This document shows positions 26,552 through 33,574 of a stretch of 64,000 nucleotides of DNA, in pieces (within the stretch, counting starts at the first letter, position 1; each line of letters starts with the position of its first letter). The notes under the pieces are model-generated. The model did no database searches. It saw nothing but the letters and a program-made list of their open reading frames with translations, and had not been told where the DNA came from. The stretch comes from Novosphingobium sp. SG919 (GTDB lineage Bacteria; Pseudomonadota; Alphaproteobacteria; Sphingomonadales; Sphingomonadaceae): the NCBI RefSeq assembly GCF_012932495.1, contig NZ_JABCNG010000004.1:422236-486235 (forward strand), in the 5' to 3' direction. The position numbers were made by a program, and so were the translations under genes.

Positions 26552-27664
26552 ATGGTGCGATCACGGCTTGCAGGCAGGGTCGCAGCGCTCCTTTTCCCCA
26601 CTTTTGCGGGCGCCGCGGCGCTCGCTACGCCCGCGCATGCCGAAATCCTGGCGAGCGATGAACGCGGCTTCGTGGTGCGCCAGACTGCCGATGTCGGCGT
26701 ATCCGCGCCGGAAGCCTGGCGCGCGCTGGTCAAGCCGGCCACATGGTGGTCGAGCGAGCACACCTTTTCGGGTGAAGCGGCCAATCTCACGCTCGATCCG
26801 GTGGCCGGTGGCTGCTTCTGCGAGAAGCTGCCGCCTTCCAAGCAGGGCGGGGCAGGGGCCTTGGCTGGCAGCGTCCAGCACATGCGCGTGATCTATGCCG
26901 AGCCGGGCCGGGCCTTGCGGCTGTCGGGCGCGCTGGGTCCGTTGCAGAGCGAAGCGCTGCTTGGCGCGCTGACCATCACGCTCAAGAGCAATGAGCGCGG
27001 GACCCGCATTCTCTTCGAATATGTCGTGGGTGGCTACATGCGCTATCGCCCCGACCAGATCGCCCCGGCGGTCGATCGCATGCTGGGGCAGCAGATCGCC
27101 CGCCTGGCAGACAAGCTGGGCGGCGCTCTGGCGGCCGACGGCGCGGTGCCGATCGTCACGCCGCCCGCCTCGGTTGGCAGCGGCGAGGCGACGCCGGTCG
27201 TTCCACTGGTGCGCAGCGTGCCGCAAGGGCCTTCGCTCGATCCCGATGGGGCGCCCATCAGCGGGCGCCCGCCCGCCACGCTGCGTGGGCTGCCGGCTTT
27301 GCCGCGCAAGCGGACCACGGTGCCGCCGGTGGATGACGATGACGGCCTGAGCGTGCCGGACGAGGGTGGCGCGATTGCGCCCGCCGCGCCGGTGAAGGCT
27401 GCCCCGGTACGGCCTGCGCCGGCCAAGGTCGCGCCGGCGCGTCCCGCACCAAAGCCGGCCGAAAAGACTTCCGCTGCGGCCAAGCCAGAGCCGACCCGGG
27501 CGGCGCCTGCAAAGCCGGCACCCGCCAAGCCCGCGCCGGCCAAGGTGACGCCTCCCAAGACCAAGCCTCGCCCTGCGCCGGTGGCGCCTGGCGATGAGGC
27601 GTCGGCGCAAAAGGATGCCCAGGCCGCGTTCGACGCCGCCTTGGGCGGGGATGACAGCCACTGA
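26552..27664 (+). CDS. Exported AHSA1/SRPBCC-domain protein with Pro/Ala/Lys-rich tail
   Basis: 370 residues. A Sec signal peptide (1-30, ending TPAHA/E) is followed by an SRPBCC/AHSA1-like domain (about 40-198): VSAPEAWRALVKPATWWSSE, then RFEY-like beta strands and a C-terminal helix with DRMLGQQIARLADKL. Residues about 200-370 are low complexity, rich in P, A and K (PAKPAPAKPAPAKV), like a periplasmic spacer. AHSA1 domains bind hydrophobic ligands and are normally cytoplasmic, so an exported form with such a tail is unusual. It is 64 bases after adk and may share its transcript. The role is unknown. Confidence 0.75.
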   Translation: MVRSRLAGRVAALLFPTFAGAAALATPAHAEILASDERGFVVRQTADVGVSAPEAWRALVKPATWWSSEHTFSGEAANLTLDPVAGGCFCEKLPPSKQGGAGALAGSVQHMRVIYAEPGRALRLSGALGPLQSEALLGALTITLKSNERGTRILFEYVVGGYMRYRPDQIAPAVDRMLGQQIARLADKLGGALAADGAVPIVTPPASVGSGEATPVVPLVRSVPQGPSLDPDGAPISGRPPATLRGLPALPRKRTTVPPVDDDDGLSVPDEGGAIAPAAPVKAAPVRPAPAKVAPARPAPKPAEKTSAAAKPEPTRAAPAKPAPAKPAPAKVTPPKTKPRPAPVAPGDEASAQKDAQAAFDAALGGDDSH

Positions 27665-27722
27665 GTGACGCGGGCGACATGCCCGGATGGGCGATCGATG
27701 GCGGCTCACGCGAATCGATGCT

Positions 27723-27750
27723 TTGCGCCGACGCGCTTGTGGCGTATAAG
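27723..27750 (+). promoter_or_regulatory. Candidate promoter of the alpha (rpsM) operon
   Basis: TTGCGC (27723-27728), a 16-base spacer and TATAAG (27745-27750) form a plausible sigma70-like promoter about 258 bases upstream of rpsM. A second TTGACC (27831) with TAAGCG 17 bases on is weaker. The leader between contains the hairpin annotated next. Confidence 0.4.
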
Positions 27751-27790
27751 GTGGTGTCGCCAAGGTGGCCCCCGCGCTTACGGGATGGCC

Positions 27791-27821
27791 GCACGTTCAC
27801 CGGACAGCGTGGTGAACGTGC
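27791..27821 (+). promoter_or_regulatory. Hairpin in the rpsM leader
   Basis: GCACGTTCACC (27791-27801) pairs perfectly over 11 bp with GGTGAACGTGC (27811-27821) around a 9-base loop. It lies in the 343-base gap before rpsM. In E. coli, S4 represses the alpha operon through a pseudoknot at the S13 start. This stem is much further upstream, so it is more likely a terminator of the preceding gene or a leader element. Confidence 0.45.
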
Positions 27822-28007
27822 CCTTTGTGGTTGACCTTTCCCTGCAAAAAGCCTAAGCGCGCCTTTCACTCGAACGAGAAGGGTCTTTTGAAGTCCGGGG
27901 CAAATGCTTGCGCGGGCTGCAATTTGGCGTTTTTCGGCGGGTGTTGTCGCGATGAGATAGGGTGCAAGAAGCCGATTCGGCGCCCTGTGGAGCAAACGGA
28001 GAAACAA

Positions 28008-28376
28008 GTGGCTCGTATTGCCGGGGTCAACATCCCCACCAACAAGCGCGTGATCGTGGCGCTGACCTACATTCATGGCATTGGCTCGTTCAAGGCCCGC
28101 CAGATTGCCGACAAGCTCGGCATCGATCATGCCCGCCGCGTTCAGGACCTGTCCGACGCCGAAGTGCTCCAGATCCGTGAAGCGATCGACGCCGAGCACA
28201 CCGTGGAAGGCGATCTGCGTCGCGAAACCGCGATGAACATCAAGCGCCTGATGGACCTGGCCTGCTATCGTGGCCTGCGTCACCGCAAGGGTCTTCCGGT
28301 CCGTGGCCAGCGCACGCACACCAATGCGCGCACCCGCAAGGGCAAGGCCAAGCCGATCGCCGGCAAGAAGAAGTAA
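28008..28376 (+). CDS. rpsM: 30S ribosomal protein S13
   Basis: 122 residues from GTG, with CGGAG seven to eight bases upstream. Motifs: MARIAGVNIPTNKRVIVALT, IHGIGSFKARQI and the C-terminal RGQRTHTNARTRKGKAK. S13 forms inter-subunit bridges and contacts P-site tRNA. First gene of the alpha operon (rpsM-rpsK-rpoA-rplQ); rpsD is absent from it, as is usual in alphaproteobacteria. Confidence 0.97.
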   Translation: MARIAGVNIPTNKRVIVALTYIHGIGSFKARQIADKLGIDHARRVQDLSDAEVLQIREAIDAEHTVEGDLRRETAMNIKRLMDLACYRGLRHRKGLPVRGQRTHTNARTRKGKAKPIAGKKK

Positions 28377-28430
28377 GATCCGCCGCATAGGCAGGATCTT
28401 CCCAACGGTTTCTCGACAGGAATTCAACAC

Positions 28431-28820
28431 ATGGCACGCGAACCCCAGCGCATTAAGCGCCGCGAGCGCAAGAACATCACCAGCGGTGTTGCGCACGTGA
28501 ACGCCAGCTTCAACAACACCATGATCACCATCACCGATGCCCAGGGCAACGCCATCTCGTGGTCGTCTGCCGGCATGATGGGCTTCAAGGGCAGCCGCAA
28601 GTCCACCCCGTACGCCGCCCAGGTGGCTGCGGACGACGCCGGCAAGAAGGCCGCCGAACACGGCGTCCGTACCCTGGAAGTCGAAGTCAAGGGCCCCGGC
28701 TCGGGCCGCGAAAGTGCGCTGCGCGCGCTGCAGGCGGTTGGTTTCACCATCACGGCGATCCGTGACGTGACCCCGATCCCGCACAACGGCGTGCGTCCTT
28801 CCAAGCGCCGTCGCGTCTGA
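28431..28820 (+). CDS. rpsK: 30S ribosomal protein S11
   Basis: 129 residues. It starts MAREPQRIKRRERKNITSGV and has HVNASFNNTMITITDAQGNA, GFKGSRKSTPYAAQ and the C-terminal TPIPHNGVRPSKRRRV. S11 lines the mRNA exit on the platform. Fifty-four bases follow rpsM, with an AGGAATTC site. Confidence 0.97.
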   Translation: MAREPQRIKRRERKNITSGVAHVNASFNNTMITITDAQGNAISWSSAGMMGFKGSRKSTPYAAQVAADDAGKKAAEHGVRTLEVEVKGPGSGRESALRALQAVGFTITAIRDVTPIPHNGVRPSKRRRV

Positions 28821-28835
28821 CCTGCCTTTTGGCGA

Positions 28836-28863
28836 GTGGCGCGCGAGGTACCACGCGCGCCAC
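28836..28863 (+). promoter_or_regulatory. Hairpin between rpsK and rpoA
   Basis: GTGGCGCGCG (28836-28845) pairs perfectly over 10 bp with CGCGCGCCAC (28854-28863), loop AGGTACCA. No T-tract follows. It may set the level of rpoA relative to ribosomal proteins by processing or partial termination. Confidence 0.45.
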
Positions 28864-28941
28864 ACCCGCCCAATATCTTGACCGGTTGCGGCGCCCTTCT
28901 GGCCGACTGCCGGCGCTCTCGAAAAACCCTAGGGGAATTCC

Positions 28942-30003
28942 ATGACTGTCAACATCAAGAACTGGCAGGAACTGAAGAAGCCCAACAATCTCGAAATCAA
29001 GCCCGGCCACGATCCGAAGCGTCGCGCGACTTTCGTTGCCGAACCGCTTGAGCGTGGCTTTGGTCTTACCCTCGGCAACGCGCTGCGCCGGGTGCTGCTC
29101 TCTTCGCTTCAGGGGGCTGCGGTCACGTCGATCAAGATCGAGAACGTGCTGCATGAATTCTCGTCGCTCGCCGGCGTGCGCGAAGACGTCACCGACATCG
29201 TGCTCAACGTCAAGCAGATCGCGCTCAAGATGCAGGGCGAAGGCCCCAAGCGTCTTCAGCTTTCCGCGATCGGGCCGGGCGAAGTCAAGGCCGGCGACAT
29301 CGCCGTGACCGGTGACATCGAGGTGATGAACAAGGACCTGGTGATCTGCCACCTGGATGAAGGCGCGACCTTCAACATGGAACTCACCTGCGACACCGGC
29401 AAGGGCTATGTCCCCGCTGTGTCGAACCGTCCGGTCGATGCCCCCATCGGTCTCATCCCGGTCGACTCGCTCTATTCGCCCGTGCGCCAGGTCTCCTACA
29501 AGGTGGACAACGCGCGTATCGGTCAGGAGCTGGACTACGACAAGCTGAGCCTTTCGGTGGAAACCGATGGCACGGTGACGCCGGAAGACGCCGTGGCCTA
29601 TGCTGCGCGCATTCTTCAGGACCAGCTGGCCCTGTTCGTCCACTTCGACGACCAGGTTCCCACCGGCCACGTGCCGTCGCTGGCCGGTGTTGCCGCCCAT
29701 GCGCCGGAAGAAAGTGACGCCAACCAACTCAACCGCTACCTTCTCAAGAAGGTGGACGAACTGGAACTGTCGGTGCGTTCGGCCAACTGCCTCAAGAACG
29801 ACAACATCATCTACATCGGCGACCTGGTCCAGAAGACCGAGGCCGAGATGCTCCGCACGCCGAACTTCGGCCGCAAGTCGCTCAACGAGATCAAGGAAGT
29901 ACTCTCGTCGATGGGCCTGCGCCTCGGCATGGACATCCCTGGCTGGCCGCCGGAAAACATCGAGGAAATGGCCAAGAAGCTGGAGCAGGAGCTTTTGGGC
30001 TGA
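28942..30003 (+). CDS. rpoA: RNA polymerase alpha subunit
   Basis: 353 residues. The N-terminal domain has PLERGFGLTLGNALRRVLLS and GAAVTSIKIENVLHEFS for dimerisation and beta/beta' contact. After the linker, the C-terminal domain (about 265-345) has ELSVRSANCLKNDNIIYIGD and RTPNFGRKSLNEIKEVLSSM, with the Arg and Asn residues that contact UP elements. Ribosome-binding site AGGGGAATTCC before ATG. 121 bases separate it from rpsK. Confidence 0.97.
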   Translation: MTVNIKNWQELKKPNNLEIKPGHDPKRRATFVAEPLERGFGLTLGNALRRVLLSSLQGAAVTSIKIENVLHEFSSLAGVREDVTDIVLNVKQIALKMQGEGPKRLQLSAIGPGEVKAGDIAVTGDIEVMNKDLVICHLDEGATFNMELTCDTGKGYVPAVSNRPVDAPIGLIPVDSLYSPVRQVSYKVDNARIGQELDYDKLSLSVETDGTVTPEDAVAYAARILQDQLALFVHFDDQVPTGHVPSLAGVAAHAPEESDANQLNRYLLKKVDELELSVRSANCLKNDNIIYIGDLVQKTEAEMLRTPNFGRKSLNEIKEVLSSMGLRLGMDIPGWPPENIEEMAKKLEQELLG

Positions 30004-30028
30004 TAGCCCAAAAGCGGCCGCCCTTGGG

Positions 30029-30062
30029 CAGGCGACGTTTTGCATCGCAAAACGGTAGCCTG
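30029..30062 (+). promoter_or_regulatory. Hairpin downstream of rpoA
   Basis: CAGGC/GCCTG outer and CGTTTTGC/GCAAAACG inner stems (30036-30043 with 30047-30054) around an ATC loop, with small internal loops. It begins 26 bases after the rpoA stop, in the 270-base rpoA-rplQ gap. No T-tract follows. Confidence 0.45.
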
Positions 30063-30110
30063 GACAAGGATCAGCGGCCTGCCCGGCCAGCGGCCCGCAG
30101 GGCCGTCTGA

Positions 30111-30135
30111 CGACACGGGATTAACTCCCGTGTCG
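30111..30135 (+). promoter_or_regulatory. Second hairpin in the rpoA-rplQ gap
   Basis: CGACACGGGA (30111-30120) pairs over 10 bp with TCCCGTGTCG (30126-30135), loop TTAAC. With the stem at 30029-30062, it makes this junction structured. The pair may form an attenuator or an RNase-processing region ahead of rplQ. Confidence 0.45.
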
Positions 30136-30273
30136 GCCTGGCCGCAGCACAACGCTGCAACCTTGCAATAAATTCGCCTCTGCTTTGGCAGTGGCAACAG
30201 GGCACGGGCCGCCCCTCAAGCCGGCCTGGATCGGGGTACCTCGCACGGCCCCCCTACGAACGGAGAATGAGTT

Positions 30274-30699
30274 ATGCGTCATAAGCTGGGCCAGCGTAAG
30301 CTGGGTCGTACCTCGTCGCACCGTATTGCGCTGCTGCGCAACCTGGCCGCCGCGCTGATCAAGCACGAGCAGATCACCACCACTCTGCCCAAGGCGAAGG
30401 AACTGCGTCCCTACGTCGAAAAGCTGATCACGCTGGCCAAGCACGGTGGCCTTTCGAACCGCCGTCTGGCCCACGCTCGTCTGCTCGACGATGCGCAGGA
30501 ACAGAAGCTGTTCGAAGTTCTGGCTGCTCGCTATGCCGACCGTGAAGGCGGCTACACCCGCATCATCAAGGCCGGCTACCGCGCTTCGGACGCCGCGCCG
30601 ATCGCCGTGATCGAACTGGTGGACCGCGACACCTCGGCCAAGGGCCTCGATTCGGGTCCGGTGCTGACCGCCGACGAAGACGAACTCGAAAACGCCTGA
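30274..30699 (+). CDS. rplQ: 50S ribosomal protein L17
   Basis: 141 residues, slightly longer than in E. coli because of an acidic C-terminal tail. It starts MRHKLGQRKLGRTSSHRIAL, with LRPYVEKLITLAKHG and RIIKAGYRASDAAPIAVIEL. L17 sits at the tunnel exit. AACGGAGAATGAG precedes the ATG. It closes the alpha operon; a terminator follows 41 bases on. Confidence 0.97.
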   Translation: MRHKLGQRKLGRTSSHRIALLRNLAAALIKHEQITTTLPKAKELRPYVEKLITLAKHGGLSNRRLAHARLLDDAQEQKLFEVLAARYADREGGYTRIIKAGYRASDAAPIAVIELVDRDTSAKGLDSGPVLTADEDELENA

Positions 30700-30739
30700 T
30701 CGCATTGGGGTGAAAGCCCCAAGATCGGACGAACCGGAT

Positions 30740-30774
30740 AACGGGCGGGGCCGCAAGGCCGCCGCCCGTTTTTC
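30740..30774 (+). terminator. Terminator after rplQ
   Basis: AACGGGCGG and CCGCCCGTT (9 bp) enclose GGCC-GCAA-GGCC, and five Ts follow (30769-30773). This is a typical intrinsic terminator at the end of the alpha operon. Confidence 0.8.
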
Positions 30775-30821
30775 GTTGGCCATGCCGTTGCCGGCTGCGC
30801 GCGTGCGCGGTAGCAAGACGC

Positions 30822-31274
30822 ATGATCTTGTGGCGATTGGCAAAAGCGGGTCAGCGAGCGCTGGACGGGGCAGGGGCGCGGCGGTTTGGCGGGCGCTATT
30901 GTTCGCCGGGCCAGCCGATCGTGCACTTCGCGAGCGAGGCCGGCCTCGCCGTGCTGGTGCAGATGCGCTATCTTGTCGGGCCACCCGACGCTTGCGAAGA
31001 GCCGTTCGAACTGGGCTGGACGCAGAGCGATGCCGTGCCGGAACGGGTGCCCGACGGGCTGGATCGTGCGGAGACGACCGCATGGGTCGATGCCTGGGCA
31101 CGCAGCGGGCGATCGCTGCTTGTCGCCGTGCGCTCGGCCGTCCTGCCCGAGGCCGACGTGGTGCTGATGAATGCCGGCCACCCAGCGGCCGCAGTGGTGC
31201 CGCCGCTCACGGTGCGGCCGTTCCGCTTTGATCAGTGCCTGCATCGCCCACCGATGCTCGAACAATATTCCTGA
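30822..31274 (+). CDS. RES-domain protein, orphan
   Basis: 150 residues. The RES fold is seen in WRLAKAGQRALDGAGARRFG, GGRYCSPGQPIVHFASE and VRSAVLPEADVVLMNAGHP. RES proteins are NAD+-consuming toxins (ADP-ribosyltransferase-like or phosphorylases) normally paired with a Xre/MbcA-type antitoxin. The Arg (Arg25 in GGRY) and Ser (Ser105) of the motif can be placed, but the catalytic Glu, usually in the ALLE segment, is not evident: the corresponding stretch reads LAVLVQMRY. No antitoxin gene is adjacent, as rplQ lies just upstream. It may therefore be a domesticated or inactive family member. Confidence 0.65.
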   Translation: MILWRLAKAGQRALDGAGARRFGGRYCSPGQPIVHFASEAGLAVLVQMRYLVGPPDACEEPFELGWTQSDAVPERVPDGLDRAETTAWVDAWARSGRSLLVAVRSAVLPEADVVLMNAGHPAAAVVPPLTVRPFRFDQCLHRPPMLEQYS

Positions 31275-31353
31275 CTTTTGCAAACGCCGTGTTGCGTGGC
31301 ATCGATCCGGCGCTAGTTTCCTGCGTAACCACCCCGTCTGTCAGGATGCCGCG

Positions 31354-33525
31354 ATGAAGAACCCCCTGTGGCTGGCCCCCGTTGCCCGGCTTGCGCTTGC
31401 CGTGCCGCTCGCCCTTGCCGCCACTCTGCCCGCTTTTGCCAAGGACCAGGCCATGCCGCCATTGCCGCCCTATCCTGTCAGCCCGCAAGTGCCGCTGGTG
31501 GAAAGCCATTTCGGAGAGCAGGTGTCGGACCCCTGGCGATGGCTTGAGGCCGACGTGCGCACCGATGCCAAGGTGGCCGCCTGGGTTCAGGCGCAAAGCG
31601 CCTATACCGCCGCCTATCTCAAGCAGCTGCCCGAGCGGGCAGCGCTGGAAAAGCGGATGAAAGCGCTGATCGACTATGAGCGGTTCGGCTTGCCGGTGCA
31701 GCGCGGCGGGACGGTATTCTACACCTGGAACAGCGGGCTGATGAACCAGTCGCAATTGCTGGTGCGCTCCGGCGACGCTGCCGTGGGCACCAAAGGCCGC
31801 GTGCTGCTCGATCCCAATCTCTGGGCCAAGGATGGCGCCACCGCGCTCGATGCCTGGGCGCCTTCCGACGATGGCCGCTTGCTGGCCTATTCGGTGCAGG
31901 ATGGCGGTTCGGACTGGCGCACGGTCAAGTTCGTCGGTGTTGCCGATGGCAAGCCGCTGGCTGACGAACTCAAGTGGGTGAAATTCTCGGGACTGGCCTG
32001 GCTGGGCAACGATGCGCTGCTCTATTCCCGCTTTGCCGAACCCAAGGAAGGCCAGGCGTTCCAGGCGCGCAACTACAACCAGACCGTCTGGCTCCATCGC
32101 CTGGGCACGCCGCAAAGCGCCGACCAGCCGGTGTTCGCCACGCCCGACCTGCCCAAGCGCGGCCACGGCGCAAGCGTTTCGAGCGACGGGCGCTGGGTGG
32201 TGATCACCAGCAGCGAAGGGACCGATCCGGTCAACACCGTCCATGTGGCGCGCGTCACGGATGGCAAGATCGGCCCTGTCATCGCCCTGGTGCCCGATCT
32301 CAAGGCGCAATGGGATTTCGTCGACGGCGTGGGCGACAAGCTGTGGTTCGTTTCGGGTGATGGCGCGCCGTTGAAGAAGATTGTGCGTGTCGATCTGGCC
32401 GGCGGCGCGCCGCGTTTCGAAACGATCGTGGCCGAAAGCAAGGATAACCTTGAATCGGTGGGCATTGCCGGCGACCGCATCTTTGCCAGCTACATCCACG
32501 ATGCCAAGAGCCAGGTGCTGGCGTTCGATCTGGATGGCAAGCCGGCCGGTGCCGTCACTCTGCCGGGAATCGGCAGTGCGGCGGGGCTGAGCGGCCGCCC
32601 TGGCGACAAGGTGGCGTTCCTTTCGTTCAGCAGCTTCACCCAGCCGGGCACCGTGCTGCGGCTAGACCCGGCGACGGCGCAGACCAGCCCGTGGGAGCCG
32701 GTGCATCTGACGTTCAACCCGGCCGATTTCCGCGTCGAGCAGGTGTTCTATCCCAGCAAGGATGGCACAAGGGTGCCGATGTTCATCGTGCGCCGCAAGG
32801 ATGCCACCGGGCCGCTGCCCACGCTGCTCTATGGCTATGGCGGCTTCAACATTGCGCTCACGCCGTGGTTTTCGGCCGCGTTCATGACCTGGATCGACAG
32901 CGGCGGGGCCTTTGCACTGGCCAACTTGCGCGGTGGCGGCGAATATGGCGATGCGTGGCACGATGCCGGGCGGCGCGACAAGAAGCAGAATGTGTTCGAT
33001 GATTTCATCGCCGCTGGTGAATACCTGATCGCCAAGGGCGTGACCCCGCGCCACGGCCTGGCCATCGAAGGTGGCTCTAACGGCGGCCTGCTGGTCGGTG
33101 CCGTGACCAACCAGCGGCCCGATCTGTTCGCCACCGCCAGCCCGGCGGTGGGCGTGATGGACATGCTGCGGTTCGACCAGTTCACCGCCGGCCGCTATTG
33201 GGTGGATGACTATGGCTATCCTGAAAAGGAAGCCGATTGGCGCGTGCTGCGCGCTTATTCTCCTTACCACAACATCCGCGCCGGCGTGGACTATCCCGCG
33301 ATCCTGATCACCACGGCCGATACGGACGATCGCGTGGTGCCCGGGCACAGCTTCAAGTATGCCGCCGCGTTGCAAGCGGCGGCCATCGGGCCCAAGCCAC
33401 ACCTGATCCGCATCGAAACCCGCGCCGGGCATGGGTCGGGCAAGCCGATCGACAAGCAGATCGAGGAAACCGCCGACGTCCAGGCGTTCCTCGCGCATTT
33501 CACGGGATTAACGCCGCGCCCGTGA
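31354..33525 (+). CDS. Prolyl oligopeptidase family S9A peptidase (first of two)
   Basis: 723 residues. The signal peptide (1-31, ending PAFA/K) predicts export. A beta-propeller of about 350 residues follows the N-terminal cap (SDPWRWLEADVRTDAKVAAW). The alpha/beta-hydrolase domain has YGYGGFNIALTPWFS, LRGGGEYGDAWHDAG, nucleophile Ser575 in GGSNGGLL, the Asp in TADTDDRVVP and the His in RAGHGSG. S9A enzymes cleave after proline in short peptides, and the propeller excludes larger substrates. An in-frame open region upstream lacks coding character, so the ATG after AGGA is used. It is followed after 49 bases by a paralogue. Confidence 0.93.
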   Translation: MKNPLWLAPVARLALAVPLALAATLPAFAKDQAMPPLPPYPVSPQVPLVESHFGEQVSDPWRWLEADVRTDAKVAAWVQAQSAYTAAYLKQLPERAALEKRMKALIDYERFGLPVQRGGTVFYTWNSGLMNQSQLLVRSGDAAVGTKGRVLLDPNLWAKDGATALDAWAPSDDGRLLAYSVQDGGSDWRTVKFVGVADGKPLADELKWVKFSGLAWLGNDALLYSRFAEPKEGQAFQARNYNQTVWLHRLGTPQSADQPVFATPDLPKRGHGASVSSDGRWVVITSSEGTDPVNTVHVARVTDGKIGPVIALVPDLKAQWDFVDGVGDKLWFVSGDGAPLKKIVRVDLAGGAPRFETIVAESKDNLESVGIAGDRIFASYIHDAKSQVLAFDLDGKPAGAVTLPGIGSAAGLSGRPGDKVAFLSFSSFTQPGTVLRLDPATAQTSPWEPVHLTFNPADFRVEQVFYPSKDGTRVPMFIVRRKDATGPLPTLLYGYGGFNIALTPWFSAAFMTWIDSGGAFALANLRGGGEYGDAWHDAGRRDKKQNVFDDFIAAGEYLIAKGVTPRHGLAIEGGSNGGLLVGAVTNQRPDLFATASPAVGVMDMLRFDQFTAGRYWVDDYGYPEKEADWRVLRAYSPYHNIRAGVDYPAILITTADTDDRVVPGHSFKYAAALQAAAIGPKPHLIRIETRAGHGSGKPIDKQIEETADVQAFLAHFTGLTPRP

Positions 33526-33574
33526 AGGGCCGCTCTGGCGCCGGCCCCGCGCCGGTGCTAGAGCATTGCGAACA

